From Diplodia intermedia (Eukaryota; Ascomycota; Dothideomycetes; Botryosphaeriales; Botryosphaeriaceae), in contig JAKEKT010000130.1 of NCBI GenBank assembly GCA_021495925.1, positions 1 through 64,000 of the forward strand: a stretch of 64,000 nucleotides of DNA, given 5' to 3'. The translations under genes and the position numbers were made by a program. Numbering within the stretch: position 1 is the stretch's first letter; every line of letters begins with the position of its first letter. Of this stretch, positions 14,269-27,820 are shown piece after piece. The notes beneath the pieces are model-generated. The model made no database searches and was not told the origin of the DNA. It saw only the letters and a program-made list of their open reading frames with translations.

Positions 14269-16468
14269 TGTCACGGCCCCCCGAAGGCAACCATCTGCCA
14301 GCCGGCCGGCTTCGTTGGCAGTAACGACGAGTCCTCTCCATCGTCCAGTCGGCGGGAATGCGCATCGGCCGCGTGCGGTTCGTCACGGACATGACGGATG
14401 TATGCCGTACACGCCGATGGGAAAATGCGCATTCGGGGCTCATGCCACTGCTCCCCCCTCGCCCCTTCAGTGAGGTCTCCAAGGTGGGAGTGGGTGTAGT
14501 TGGGCCAACGCGATGGGTTTTGAACACTCCTCAGCCGCGATACTTGCCGGCCTCTCTCTCTCATCTCCGCGAAGCGAGTTCGAGGTGGTTGCTTCGAGGC
14601 TCGGAACACTCCGTTCGCACGCCCTCTACCCCATCCTTGAGGAACTGGACTGGGGGCCCCGTGCTTTTGCGCGTCGAGCATGGCGCAATGCAAGAAGGCA
14701 GCCATGCGGCTTGTCCACCGGCAAGCGAGCGGGAATGGAACACGCGCGATTACCGTGGCGCAGAGAAGGCCGCGCAGTTGGAGTGTTCCGATCAGGCGGG
14801 GGAGAACGAGCTGCGGCGGAAGACGTGCTGACGGGAAGGGGAGGGGGGGAACAACAGCGGCAGGGGCGAGAGGCGGTCGGAGGGCGAGAGAGCACGGAGG
14901 TGATGGATGATGATGTTGCGCACGTCGTCGTCTACGACGGGGGGCTTGGGTGCAGCCTGTGGTTCGAGTCTGGGCATGAGCGTGCATAGGCCGTACGTGC
15001 CCTTCACGGCTGATGGGGGTTTTGAGCGGCGCAGTGAAACGATGCGTGGGTTCGGAGTTGGGGGGATACCGGGGAGTCCGGTTCAGTTCTGATCATGGCA
15101 GTGTTTTGCACGCTTTCAGGCGGCCGGTGTCTGCGAGGTTGAAGGAGAGGCTGAGACAGGGCTTGGGCGAGAACCTTCCAGTTGCGGCATGCGCCATTAA
15201 CTTGGCTGTGGCTGCTGGGCTAGCTGGCTGCTGCGTCACGTGGGGAGGGTGAGCATCAGCATCGGCATCGGCATCGGTGGACGTTGATGCGGTGTGGTGC
15301 AACACCATCTCGATCCAGTTTTCGGGGGCGGTTCCGCACGGCTGGTGTTGGATGGGAGCCGGATGCAGGCGCGGGCAGGCGGGGGCCAGCCCACTTTTCG
15401 CAGCAGAGCTAGCTCAGGAGTCGGCTGGCCGTTCTGTGCGAAAACACCGAGGTGCGGCCTCGAACTGCGTTGTTGCAGCAGCCGTCGTCCAGGGCGGCGG
15501 GTACGGCGTCCAAATATCGATCAGCTCTTGAGCCGCACCGGTCATGAGTCGCCGGCAAGCTTCGCAATCAGGCCCGTTTGGGCAAGCGCGGCTCGCATGT
15601 GATGGGTTGGGGCCGATCCGCTAGGCTTGGGCCCACCGTCGAGCGCATGGTGGGGCTCGCATGCGCGGTGCTCATGGGGCAGCAGCCCGGCCAACAGCGG
15701 AGGCGGATGGATGAGCGGAGTCGGGCGGAGGCAGGGAAACGGGGGAGGCGAACGGCCCAGCAACTCCAGATTTGCCTGCTCGCTCCCACACCTCTCCTGC
15801 TCTCGCTCTCCGCCCGCGCGAGGGCCCGTCGCGCAGTGCAAAGCGCGTCGTTTCGGCGCGCCGTTGGGATGCCGTCATCGGCTGGGCGTGATTTTCCCTT
15901 CCCTGCGCCACTCCCGCGCGTGGCCGCCATGAGGCTCAAAAGGGCGGCGGCAGCGGCGCTTAATTGGCCGACTAAGCATTTAAGCTTGTCGCACTGACGT
16001 CACGGGTCGTCGCTTGACCCGCCTTGTTGCGTTGCCCAGCCGCTTGGCATACGCGCGCCCGCATCCAACACCGCCTGCGTCTGCCGCGCCGTGGCGCCGG
16101 CCTAGACTCCCACACCTCGCTATCGCGCACGCTCCAGTATGAAATCACCACACCCACAATTCGCCCTCCTGCCCGGGCCCTCTCCCGCACGCCTGGCGCC
16201 GCCCTTCAACAGTCCAAATGGATCTCCGGTCTGCATGCCGCTTCGCGCTGCTCCGAGCCCCCGCTCCGCCGTTGTTTTTGTGGTCCCTGATATCATCGCC
16301 CTCCGCCCAAGGGTCTGCGCTGTGGACCGCATACATGGCCGCCGGCGCTGGGGAGTTAAAAGGGACACCACCTCTCCCCGCTTGACCTCCGCTACTCTTT
16401 CTCCGCCTCACCAGCTCGCTCTCCATTCCCCGTGACGCACTGTTGTTTTCGGTGCCGCACGCTTCGCC
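14269..16468. other. 2.2-kb GC-rich intergenic region
   Basis: No convincing gene was found. Several overlapping reading frames on both strands are Arg/Pro/Gly-rich and look like products of GC bias. A short GCATCG-type tandem repeat lies at about 15,253-15,277. The last 100 bp, with a TTAAAA box near 16,355 and a pyrimidine-rich run before the ATG, look like the sugar-porter promoter. Confidence 0.5.
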
Positions 16469-18380
16469 ATGGGTTTCTCAGGCTTCACGCACACCGGCTT
16501 CCTCGGCGGGAAGATCGGAGGAAAGGCCCTCCAGATTGGTGTCTGCATCACTGCCGCCTCCGGTTTCCTCCTCTTCGGGTAAGCTGCCACTCCCACTTCT
16601 CCGCCTTCCCCAGCGCTGACGCCGCGACTCCAGTTATGACCAGGGAATCATGGCCGGAATCATTTCCGAGCCCATGTTCTTGAAGGACTTCCCCCTGATG
16701 GACAGCAACTACAAGGACGGGTCCATCCAGGCCTTGGTTGTTGCCATCTACGAAATCGGTTGTCTGCTCGGCTCGTTCTTCATCATCGGCTACGGTGACA
16801 AGCTCGGTCGGAGGAAATCCGTCCTGATCGGCACCACCATCATGCTCGTCGGCACCGCCATCCAGACCGCCTCGGTTACCATGGGCATGTTGATCGCCGG
16901 GCGCATCATCACCGGTGTGGGCAACGGCATGAACACTTCGAGCATTCCCGTCTGGCAGTCCGAGATGGCCCCGCCCAAGATTCGTGGCTTCCTCGTCTTG
17001 TTCGAGGGTGCTCTGATCACCGGCGGTATCTGTGTCAGCTACTGGTATGTTCTCACTGCTTGATTGCCTCGCCGCCTGCAGTCGCACTAACACTGCCATA
17101 GGATCAACTACGGCTTCTGGTTCGTCACCCAGTACGGATCCTTCCAGTGGCGCTTCCCCATCGCCTTCCAGGCCGTCTTCGGTTTCTTGCTCATCCTCGG
17201 TGTTCTCGCCTACCCGGAGTCGCCTCGCTGGCTGCTCAAGCATGGCAAGGAGGACGCTGCTCGCGACATCATGGCCCATCTCTACGACAGCTCCACCGAT
17301 GACCAGAGGGTTAACTCCGAGGTCGAGGACATCCAGAAGATCAACGCCATCACCGGCGGCAAGAAGCTCACCTTCAAGGAGTTCTTCAGCAAGGGCCCCG
17401 AGATGAACCGCTGGCGTGCCACCATTGCCTTCTGCTCCCAGGCATTCCAGCAGATTGGTGGTCTGAACCTGGTCACTTAGTACGTTTTTCCATCCTTCCA
17501 TTTCACCTATCAGGATGCTAACGGCTCCCAGCTACGCTACCACTGTCTTCGAGGACTCCCTTGGTTTCGATGCCGAGCTTTCCCGTCTGATGACTGGTTG
17601 CTTGGGTACCGAGTTCTTCATCGCCGCCCTCGTCGCCCTGTTCATCGTCGACCGTCTCGGTCGCCGCACGCTCATGCTCTGGGGCGCCGTCGGCATGGCC
17701 ATTTCTCTGCTCGTCGTCGGTGCCTGCCTTGCGCCCGGCACCAAGCCCGCCGCCCTCGCCGCGACCGTCTTCATCTTCGTCTACAACTCGTTCTTCGCCA
17801 TGGGCTGGCTCGGTGTCACTTGGCTGTAAGTTCATACCCACCGGCCGACCTCGCTGGCATTGATGCTAACGAAACAAAAGTTACCCGGCCGAAATCACCC
17901 CCATCCGCATCCGTGCCGAGGCCAACGGTCTGTCGACCAGCGCCAACTGGATCTTCAACTACGCCGTCGTCCAGCTCGCGCCCATCATGATCAACAAGAT
18001 CGCGTGGGAGACGTACTTTGTCTTCATGTGCTTCAACTTCGCCTTCATCCCGATTGTCTACTTCACCTTCGTCGAGACCAACGGTAAGCTCGATCCCCCT
18101 CTTCTCACAACTCCTCGCCCCAACGAACATGCGACTAACGGAACATGACGCAGGCTACCCTCTCGAGAAGATGGACGCCATCTTCGCCGAGGCGTACGAG
18201 AAGAACGAGAACCCGGTGTGGACGGAGCGCCGCGTGCGCAAGGGCGAGAAGCTCGACGTCGAGAAGACGCTCGAGGACGCGGAGCGCATGGCCGAGAACC
18301 GCGGCGAGGTGCCGCGCCGCAGCCAGGAGAACTCCGACTCGGATTGGGAGAAGAGCCGGAGCAACCAGAAGGAGATGTAG
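16469..18380 (+). CDS. MFS sugar transporter (sugar porter family)
   Basis: The product is a 12-helix plasma-membrane symporter or facilitator of the sugar porter family (TC 2.A.1.1), 540 residues. There are six exons: 16469-16578, 16634-17044, 17102-17479, 17532-17825, 17881-18083 and 18154-18380, all with GT-AG introns of 52-70 bp and continuous frame. Family motifs visible are GYDQGIMAG in helix 1, GDKLGRRKS in the first cytoplasmic loop, PESPRWLL before the central loop, QQIGGLN in helix 7 and DRLGRRT in the second half. The usual PETKG near the end of helix 12 reads VETNG. The C-terminal tail is long, charged and rich in Glu/Arg. The start was chosen because MGFSGF leads directly into the first helix. 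The substrate cannot be told from sequence; hexoses, quinate or disaccharides are all possible. Confidence 0.95.
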
Positions 18381-19962
18381 CTTCTTCTTCTCCTTGTTCT
18401 CTCCTGTTGTTTCCTCTGTCTCGTTGCTGCGCGCGCGCGCATGTTCGAGGCGTGCGTTGGCGGCGTTGCTCGCTCGCTCGCTCTTGATTGAGTTGAGTTG
18501 AGTCGAGCGCCTGAGAGACTCGTCCGCCTCCCCCGCCCACCCTCGTGGAGGGGGTTTTTCATTAGCGTTGTTGTTGTCTTTTTTCTTTATGATACCATGA
18601 TGTGCATGTAAAGGGATTTTGATAGGTATTGGCGGTGGATGATATTGTATGAATATCGTTTTGATGATACCAATGAGCGGGGGCTGTAAGTAGCTTAGAG
18701 CCTCTTCCTGATGAGTGTAACCAAAAAAAATCAAGCAAGAACTTTTCGGGATTATTTTGAGCGCCAAATTGGAAATAGGTGGGATGTTACTGATCTTTGA
18801 ATCGAAGTAGCCGCCGTCACATCACACCAGAGTACTTGGGCTGTTGGTCTACCTGGAAGACTGCGGGATTGCGAAAGGTATGTGTTGTTACTACTGTAAT
18901 TCTTAATCTACTGTTTGATGGTTATTGATAACTTTATGTGAATACACTTGTGCAGTGACGAATAATGCCGCGACTGTCCAGCACCTCTAATCAGGCTATA
19001 TATCTGGAATTTGACTGTCAGCACTACGCTTCGTGCTTGGTGCGAGGTGAAGCGCCAGTCCGAGGAATTATTGGCAAGCCGCTGCTACCGTGTACTTTGA
19101 AAATAGCATGCAGTGAGAAAGAAAAAAGCACGTGCTGAGCGAATATAGCGCTTACCCTCCACCCTCTCCGCAGGAACACGAACACCAAACACGTCCAATA
19201 CAGTGCAAAATCGAGGCGCTGTAGGGTCGTTTGATTCACACGGACAAAGGCGTCGTCATCGGAACACGGAGCCGTGGCCATGCAACGGCCTGGAATAATC
19301 CGTAGACGATTGAGGGTACACTTGGCGACAACGGCCATTGGCAGAATGTGCGATATATTTCCCTCCCCGCATGAGAAAACAGTGATGGGTGGACGTACTA
19401 GTCCGAGACAGGTCTGTAAAGGATATCCGAGTAAGCGCGCAGTGCTGAGGACGGCCCCCCGCAAACGGACAAGATTCCCGTGGGGGTTGGAGCGGAGAGC
19501 CGAGAAAGCGACGTTGACTGGGACCTTCAGATACGGCCTTCATGGGCACTTTCTCATTTCTGCATGCTCGGTTTCCCGAATGCAGGTGAATGGTAAATGC
19601 GGGAAGTGGACTGACATGATTTGAGCCCCGAATACTGCAGTTTACGCCGTGTTGGCGAACGAAATCTGCGACGGCTCCAGAGAAACCACTGCGCTTCCTG
19701 AAAGATCGACTCTCACGAGAGATGTAAGCGTGAGATGCCAAAGGCATAATCGAATTCTGAAACCCGACGAACTGGTTGTACTGGAGATGCGGAGAAGTAA
19801 TTGGCATCCACGCGCGGTGCAGCGAGTATTACACAACGGAGCTTTTTCCGGAATGGGCGCAACACATGGGCTCCAGAAGCTCTCTTCAGTCATCTGGGTA
19901 TAATACCAGCCTTGCTGCTGATGGAGTCCCACCTCAATGCCCGCTGACGATCCTCAGTCACC
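18381..19962. other. intergenic region, no recognised gene
   Basis: This holds the sugar-porter 3' region (a short CG dinucleotide run at about 18,430-18,440, then AT-rich sequence) followed by about 1 kb of mixed composition. Minus-strand reading frames at 19,024-19,464 and 19,256-19,807 exist but show no family motif. Confidence 0.5.
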
Positions 19963-21254
19963 ATGCCTTCTCGATCCTCCATCCCCCTTTCTCCTCCGCT
20001 GAGCCTTGAGCAGTGCAACGACGAAGAACTGACTGGCACAGCTCTAGCCGGGAAGAATATAGTCATCACAGGCGGTGCTTCGGGTATCGGTGCCGCGCTC
20101 GCGGAGACATATGCCGGGAACGGGTATGCGATATCCACCTCTTCCACTCCATCGTCCTACCCCCTCCACAACTCCTGAATAGCTCAACGTTGCTAACCCA
20201 AACATCCAGGGCATACGTCAACATCCTCGACATCAACGAGCCCCTCGGCACCGCCCACGCCGCCTCCCTCCAAGCAAAAGGCTACCAGTGCGTCACCCTC
20301 CCCTCCCCCCACCCGTCCCCGCTCACTTCCTTCCTCCTCCCCCCACAGCGCCCAATTCATCCACTGCGACCTCACATCCTGGCCAGCCCAAGCCACCGCC
20401 TTCGCCACCGCCGCAACCTTCGTCCACCACCCCCCCACCTCCCCCGCCCACCCCACCATCCACACCGTCATCGCCTGCGCCGGCGTCCTCGGCACGCCCT
20501 TCATCACCGCCTCCTCCTCCCCCTCGCCCGCCCCGCCACCTCCCCCCGACACAACCCCCTACGCCGTCAACGCCATCGCCCTCCACCACACCGCCGCCCT
20601 CGCCCACCACCACGCCTCCACCCACCTCATCCTCTTCCTCTCCATGCTCGCCTACCTCGACTTCCCCGGCGCCGCCGCCGCCTACACGGCCTCCAAGCAC
20701 GCGGCGCGCGGCCTGTTCCGCATCCTGCGCCCGCTGCTCGCGGACCGCGGCCACGGTGGCACCCGCGTCAACGCCGTCGCGCCGTGGCTGACGCGCACGC
20801 CCATGACGGACGGGAGTCGCGATGGGGCGGCGGATCTGTGCGGGTTGTTCGCGCGCGTGGGGTGCGGGGTCGCGGGGGATGCGGGGGTCGCGGTTAGGGC
20901 GGTGGGGGTGTTGGTGGAGGGGGGTGGTGGCGGTGGCGGTGGCGGTGGCGGGGGGGTGAATGGTGAGTTTTCTTCTCTTTCTCTGTCTCGCTTTTGTTGT
21001 GTTGTGTGGGGGGGAGGGCGGCGGGGCGGCGCGGCGCGGCTGACGTGATGGTTGTAGGCAGGGTGCTTGGGGCGGGGCCGGATCGCGTGTGGGATATGCG
21101 GGATGATGCTGAGGGGGCGGATGGCAGGGAGGGGACGGCGTATTTTTTGCGGGAGGTCGTGCCAGGCTGGGATGGCTATAGGGAGAGGATGAGGGTGATG
21201 ATGGAAGGGGGTGGGGACGGCGATGGGGATGGGGATGGGCTCCGACGGGCTTGA
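19963..21254 (+). CDS. short-chain dehydrogenase/reductase (SDR)
   Basis: This is an NAD(P)-dependent oxidoreductase with a Rossmann fold, 349 residues. Exons are 19963-20123, 20210-20287, 20349-20962 and 21058-21254, with continuous frame across all three introns. The cofactor loop is TGGASGIG (residues about 37-44). An acidic residue after beta-strand 2 (NILDINE) favours NAD over NADP. An ACAGVLG segment replaces the classical NNAG. The catalytic pair is YTASK, preceded by a serine in LFLSM. It resembles the 15-hydroxyprostaglandin-dehydrogenase-like fungal SDRs, but the substrate is unknown. Two oddities are a long poly-glycine run near residue 285, encoded by GGT/GGC repeats at about 20,920-20,957, and a Pro/Thr-rich insertion between strands 4 and 5, both in very GC-rich DNA. 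The C-terminus ends in a GDGDGDG run. Confidence 0.9.
20920..20957 (+). repeat. GGN trinucleotide repeat coding poly-Gly
   Basis: A (GGTGGC)n-like run within SDR exon 3 gives about a dozen consecutive glycines just before the third intron. It is likely to vary in length between strains. Confidence 0.8.
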
Positions 21255-23627
21255 GGAGGTTGGGGGCGGAGATGGTGCGGGTTGACGAGCGGGCGGAACT
21301 GGATTTGAACCGCACCGTCTCGTGTTTGACGTTCTCCTCGACGGGTATTGAGCACGCCAGAAGACATGGCTGTGGATATCTCGTGACAATAGAGTGTTTA
21401 TGATGATTCGATGAAGCTTCCACCAACTCGCAAATCCTAAGCCGCAGAAGACACCATGTACCCGGGGGCGCCTTGGTGTTCAGACATGCTGCGCGTCTGT
21501 ATGTCCGCAGTTTGCATGGGCGCAGTGGGTGGGATCCCCTTCCTTCGGAACAAATACTGTGCAAGATCCGGGAGGGCACACATTGCAGCTGCCTCCCGCG
21601 TCTGATGGATCCCAAGTGGCTGGAGCATGTTCGGCAGGAAAGATGCCATCCGCATTCGATTGTTCGGGGTAGGTGGGCGGACTTGGGGCGGCGAGCATCA
21701 AGTCATCGTCGAGGGGGTGCGAGGAAGTCATTGCGCGACTTGTTGCTGTAGATGACTAACGGCTTTATTGATCAGTATCTCGTGATAGGTTACGTTGGTG
21801 GAGAAGAGTACCGAGTGAGGATTTGTGGCGGATGTAAGATGATGGTCCGGGGAGGCTGAAGGGATCTGGTAGCATTGGTGAAAAAGGAAAGATCTTGGAA
21901 GTCGTAGAACGTAGCGCTTTATATGATATCGCACAATGAAAGCACTGGAAAATCGGCGGTCATCGATATCGACCGCGTGCAGGTGGTGATGCGGGGGTGA
22001 GAAAGCGGGGTGATGAGTTCTGGTCTTCATTGGTCGTGCGTGATCAGCGTTGGTGAAAATGGACGAACCATATCCTCGAAGATGATCCCGAGAAATGATG
22101 GCGGCTTGTTGTTGGCCCGCATGATCACGTAGACGGAAACGTGTCCGATGATTCCATATTAACGGGGCGTCGACTTTAAAACAAGGTTGCGCCTTCCTTC
22201 TTTCCGAGACAACAGCGTGCGCGTGAAAACGATAGCTCACGAAAACTTCTAGTACTATAGTACAACACACGGCGAGAAACAATGTAAATTCGATTGACTT
22301 GGGCGAGTTGTCAAATCAGATACTTCTTAGGCAAAAGCTTCTGATAAACACCAAACATCTCTATACATGGTTGAGTAAACCACCAGTTGAATATATGGGG
22401 CAGATGTTGATGAGGTAAATGGAGAGTAGGACGAAGTATAAGTAATGAAATTGATAGGCGGGTTGTAAAATTCAGAGCAAACTCGAGTTTTAAGTAACCT
22501 TCGCCTAATTCTTCCACCTGCATGCTTCGGAAGCTACCGCCAGAAATGATTGAAAGGTGTACAGCTGATAAGCAAGAGTTTTGTTCCCAGCGCAGTGATT
22601 TAAGCGGATGGATCAAAAAGCTATGCGCCCAATTACTTCCGTTTGATTGAGATGCTTCCCTTCTAGCAATTTCTCGTTCACGTTTTGCATCGGTTTATGG
22701 CGCGCAGGCGTAAGGGGAGGTGGCGCGGCTCGTCCTTCTGGGACAACGCTCGTACCGGGAGGGATGCGATTGGTCGGTCTCTAGTGATGGCCACGGCGGC
22801 ATTTAGGACAATTAAGCGAGCATCGCAAACGTATTCGTACACGCGCTTTACGGCGACTCCTTGAGCGGACCTCTGAGTGTAGCGGGTGTTGCGGCGTTTG
22901 GTGTTTGCGGAAACGCGTTAAGGATAAGGCGCCTCGTAACAGCTACAGCGGGTTGTTTGCTTCATAGATCGATTAGGTTTAGCTTAGTTTGCTACCACGT
23001 GGTATATAGCACCACCACCAGCCTTCATTAATCGATCATCCTGCTTTATCATCATCATCTTATCATTATCTTAAGCTGTCTTGGCGTAGTCACTAGATAC
23101 TTCGGCACATTTTTCAGTTGGTGTGAATTTGATCGGACGAGGAAATGCGTAGTCACGATTTGCGCAAAGGCGCGTTTCACTGCTAATCAGAGGGAGGCTG
23201 CGCATTCTCCGATTCTAATTGGTCAACTATGTCCGCTCATGCACCAATCAATGGGTGGGCGAGGCTGTGTCGGAATACGCTTAAAGCGAGCGTCTCGTCT
23301 TCCAACTTCCTTCCACCTAGTCATCACCTCATTCTGCTTTGTCGTTCCAACTCGCGTCCCGCTTTCGGCTGGTATGCAGGACCCGTCGCTTTTTCCCCAA
23401 GCCGTATGACCACTCTCGACGAGCGTCAAATTCCTCAGCCTTGCGCAACACTAGTGAAATGTTTGCCAACGTGAAGAATAAGGGTTTACCGAACACTCGG
23501 AAACCCGTGAAAGTTAATCCCCAAGAATCCCAATCCTCCAGCGCTACCACGATTGTCGATAGAGGCAACGAGCGAGTTTCTTCCGTAAGTAGGAACAACA
23601 CCAGGTGCTCCCATTACCCCAAAGCTT
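21255..23627. other. 2.4-kb intergenic region
   Basis: No gene was recognised. Minus-strand open frames at 21,728-22,282 and 22,311-22,616 are His/Phe-rich without motifs. The stretch 23,229-23,585 upstream of the C2H2 gene is open in two plus frames, but these do not join in frame to its coding exons. I read it as 5' UTR and promoter. Confidence 0.45.
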
Positions 23628-26192
23628 ATGTCAGTCAAGGTCTGCTTACATTGCGGAAAATGTTTCACCAAGAGTTTCCGGAAGCTCCGTCTCAAGGTAA
23701 GGATATCTCACCGGCACTTTTAAGTCTTCGCAAAGATACTAACGAGAGCAGATGCATATAAGAAAATGTGTCAAAGCTGAAAAGAACCCCGAAGACTTAT
23801 CTTCCCCCAAAAATCCATCCAAACCTCCAATTGTACAGCAAGACCGATGCCTCGCAAAACACGCATCGTTTGGGGCCGGGGTTCAGGTCGATACATCTTC
23901 AACTCGCGCAAAGTCCACGCCCAACTTGAGACCCCCCAAAGCCCTCAAAGAAGACTATCCGGTTGATGCCGCTTCAGATGAAGTTGTACAGCCGTGTCGG
24001 CTTTCTGTTCCTCCGCCAAAACCCCGCGAGACCGGATCCCATCAGATGGATGCAGGAGACATCCCAATCAAGCCACTACTACCAGACCAAAAAGATGCTT
24101 CGGCACCAGCTGAGCGCAAGGGTTTACAAACATCCACTCCATCATTGACCAGCTTTGAGTTGGCTGGTGACGCTCATCATGGAGTTTCCCAACAACTGAA
24201 CTCTGGACAGGGTGACGATCAACCCACCTTGCATTCCTCAAATGTGAGCTACTGTATCCAAGAGGAGCTGATCAAACCACTTGTCACAGACTTCTTGAAG
24301 CAAAAGCTTGTTGAAGCCATGTCTTCTCGTGATCAAGCGTTCTCGGAAACATTTCGGGTCTGTACTGAAGACGAGTTTGATTCCGAGAGTGACGACCTCA
24401 CAGAATATGTGAGTGATGCTGAGGGATATGCAGCTACTCAAACGAAAGAAACACGCTCGGACACCGGTAGCCGGCCATCATACTCAGGCTCGGATACAGA
24501 TGGTGTGCGATCATTCTTGATTGACACATCTTCTTATCATTCTGGACGAGCTGGCTCATCAGAAAGAGGTGGTTCAAGCCGTGCACACGGTGCCAGGGTC
24601 AATGCTGAACAAACCCAGTCAGTTGGGAGCTCTCACAAGAGTAGGATGAAGCGAAGGAAAAAGGAAAATTCTCCATCTGGTACCGGACAGGGTCAGGAAG
24701 GCGACGGGGAAAGCGACCAAGATGATAACGAGCGTCCACGGCGACGAAAAATCTCTGACGAGTGCGTGAACGGCAAGAACTTAGCATGCCCGTTCTATCG
24801 ACGCCACCCAGAGGCAAACTCAAGGGCTACAGCATGCATCTATCCAGGATTCAGAACTATAGCACGTTTGAAGTAAGTTTGTTCACGTATACCGCCCCAT
24901 TTTTACTCTTGCAGGCTGATAAGATGATCAGAGAGCACCTCTATCGTCAGCACTATCGGATCTCTTGTCCACGTTGCGAGCTAGTCTTCAAGGAAGAAGA
25001 CTCTCTGAAGGCACATTTGAAATCAAAGACTGCATGTGAAAGCGTCGAGGGGAACCCGAATGCGGAATACATGACCTCGGATCAGAAAAGCCAGCTTCGA
25101 AGCAAAAAGCGGAAACAAGGAGAAAACACACCGGAGAGAAAGTGGGAGGGTATCTACCGGCTCTTGTTTCCGAATGACACGTCACCAGTACCATCGCCAT
25201 GTAAGTTCGATAAGGTTCACATTTCCTTTAAACTGTCAGTTACTCACGCCCATCTCAAAGACTGCGAGCCTACTGCACAACTTCCGTCTTCCTCTCCGTC
25301 TCATTTGGAGGAATTCCAAAAGTTCAGCTGCGAACAGCTACGTTGTCTTTTAATTGAGAGGATGCAGTCAGAGCTGCGCAGCCTGGGACCAATAGTCGAG
25401 GCAAGATTAAGGGAAAGTATGGACGAGATCTTGCGCCAAGCGCCTACCCAGATCCTCAGACAATGGCAAGAGCAACGCCCCACGTCTTTGTCCACGGAAA
25501 GCCATGCAAGCAGCCAGAAGGGTCCTTGTACTCCCCCGTCCGGAAGTGATGATCGATCACTCGCAGACCATTCCGCTTCGGATATTCTACCCACCGAACC
25601 CAGGTTTAACCAGCAGCCAACCGCCAACCCTCCGGCAGAAGAAGCCCCCATCGGTCATCACGAAGGGAGCGATATAAGATCCGAAAAGCTCGCTGTCCAG
25701 GATTCCGAGGGTCTCAACGAGCCACCAGCTGGTCGCGCACCCATATCGATCCCAGGCACCGATTCCGGTCCGGGCGAACCGACACATTCATCACCACAAT
25801 CAGCCCAAGCTCTTTTCGGCTCTTTTCGAGGGGTACCGGCAATGGCATGGGAGAATGGTCTGGAAGGGTCTGTTGGTCTTAGTGTAAATATGGCCGACCA
25901 CCACGGCTGTGTAGCACCACCAGACTTCCCTTTCCAAGGAGAAGTACACGGAGAGATGCGTTCGCAGTCTGTTTTCGGCCTCGACGGCGTCGACTGGAGC
26001 AACTGGCTGGATGACGACGCAGCCATCAACGCGTTGGTCAACGACTTTTCGAATGCGAACGACCGGGATGTCTCGATGGACCACGGACCCGGCGGTGCAT
26101 CGCAAGGCAATGTGCAAGGCCGTCAAGCCCGAGGTCCGACCGGGCAGGTCGAGCAGTCTGGAGATTCTGTAATGGAGGATTACGAGAGATAG
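23628..26192 (+). CDS. C2H2-type zinc finger protein, nuclear regulator-like
   Basis: This is a 796-residue protein of a fungal family with an unusual Cys/His array, probably nuclear. Exons are 23628-23696, 23752-24872, 24932-25200 and 25261-26192. The first exon starts MSVKVCLHCGKC and, after an intron with a perfect TACTAAC branch point, continues MHIRKC, which completes a C2HC finger. The middle is Ser/Asp-rich and disordered. The conserved core is LACPFYRRHPE, GFRTIARLKEHLYRQH, then ISCPRCELVF with a downstream Cys. The acceptor at 24,930-24,931 was preferred over the nearer CAG at 24,912-24,914, because only it keeps frame and restores the family string RLKEHLYR. The C-terminal third is acidic and disordered. 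DNA binding is inferred, not shown. Confidence 0.85.
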
Positions 26193-26622
26193 GGCGCTGA
26201 TGGACTGTTTCCTAACGTCTCCTTCCATGTCCGCACGGCAAATGACCCTCTTCCTCACAACGTCTCGTTGTGCCAAGAGGCACCCGGAACGAAGACTGAG
26301 AAGAGGGGGAAGAAAGCCCATGCTCTTTTTGTGTTTCGCTTTCGGGGACTTGTATGACCGAGCGGCTGCTTTTGCAACAGAATGCCATCCCGGCTTAGAT
26401 AATCCCCTTTTTTATTCCCCAACGATGAGTCCTCTTGAACAAGTAGCGTGACTGATCCCGTCACGGTCAGGACCCCAACACACTCAGCTACGCCGTACTC
26501 GTGCTCGCGCAACGGTCAATATCAAGTATAAACGTTTCATCCATTTAGCTTTTTGTCCCAAAGATCCGGGTATCCCAATCCCCTCCCCCACCACCAACCA
26601 CCAACAGCACCATCTACACAAC
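26193..26622. other. convergent 3' region
   Basis: 430 bp lie between the ends of the C2H2 gene and the allantoicase gene, which converge. Nothing beyond 3' UTR-like sequence was seen. Confidence 0.5.
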
Positions 26623-27820
26623 TCACCAAGCCCTCCTCCTACCAAACACCCTCAGCCTCTTCACGCCGCCATCCGGAATGATGACCAGCTTGACGTGCGA
26701 GTACGCCTTGACAGCCACGTCCTTCAGCTCCGCGGCCTCAAACACATGCTCCTCGTCGGGCCTGGCGGGCGTCGGCTCCAGGATCTCGACCCACCCCGCA
26801 TCATCATGGGCGGGATCGTGATTGCCAAACTCGCCCGCGAACAGCTGAAACTCCTTGGGGAAGTTGCCGCGGAAGTGCGCCGTGTCGACGACGACGCTGT
26901 CGATCTCGCCGGGGGTGCCGAGGCGCACGACGACCCAATCGACGTGCTCGCCGCGGGTGCGCTTCGTCTCCCATCCGTCGCCCATGTCGTGGCCGCGGCC
27001 GGGCAGCAGCAGGTTGTCCTTGGTCCCAAAGTGCTGGTCGGAGCAGGCGACGGCGCGGCCGCCGTTCTTGGCGGCCGCGAGGTCGAACGCGTCGTCTGCG
27101 CCCTCGGGGAAGACGGGGACGGGCACGCCGTACGCGCGGAAGCGGGCGATGCCGCCGTCGGGGAACATCTGCAGGCGGACGTGGGTGTACTGCTTGTCCG
27201 TCTCCTTCTCGAGGCGCCAGGCCTGGCGGCGGCTGGGGCCGCACTCCTGGCGCGGCAGGACCGTCTCCCACCCGCCAAAGTCCGGGTCGGTGACCATCTC
27301 GTCGGCGCGCTCGTTGGTGCCGCCGAAGAAGGCCTGGACCGCGATCTCGGGCGCGTGGTTGCCGCTGAAGTGCGCCGTGTCCACCTCGAAGCCGCGGAAC
27401 TTGCCCGACGCCACGCCCAGCTTGATGACGGCGTAGTCGAACTCGCCCGGGTTGTGCCGCCGCGTCTCCCACCCGTCGTACCACGCCCCCGCGTGCGTGA
27501 AGACGCCCGGCTTGTGCACCGGCGCCGTCGGCGTCGTGAGGTTGCTGGCCGCCGCGAACCATTCGTCCGAGACGGCGAGGATCTCCGAGCCGAGCGGCTT
27601 GGAGATGAGGTCTGTGGGTGGGAGAAGGCGAGGATGGTCAGAGAACGTGGCTTGTTGCGAGAAGGGGCCGAGGAGAGAGGGGAAGGGCGGCGGAGAAGGG
27701 CCGGGGCTGGGGGAAGGCTTGGGGAGTGAGCGGCGTACCAATGCTGTTGCCCGAGAAGGCCGTGTCGAGCTCCTCGACAGCGACCTTTTGGATCGGCTCA
27801 TTCGACGAGAAACCGAACAT
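26623..27820 (-). CDS. DAL2: allantoicase
   Basis: This enzyme hydrolyses allantoate to ureidoglycolate and urea in purine catabolism, 356 residues (yeast Dal2 is of similar length). Two exons, 27820-27739 and 27611-26623, are joined over a 127-bp intron with frame kept. The duplicated allantoicase repeat is plain. The first half has SDEWFAAASNL, GVFTHAGAWYDGWETRRHN, VDTAHFSGNHAPE and ARFRAYGVPV; the second has CSDQHFGTKDNLLLPGRG, GDGWETKRTRG, VDTAHFRGNFPKEF and RLRVFGRR. The start MFGFSSNEPI was preferred to an ATG 84 bp upstream, because family members begin close to this point. Tandem GATAA-type sites upstream suggest nitrogen control. Confidence 0.96.
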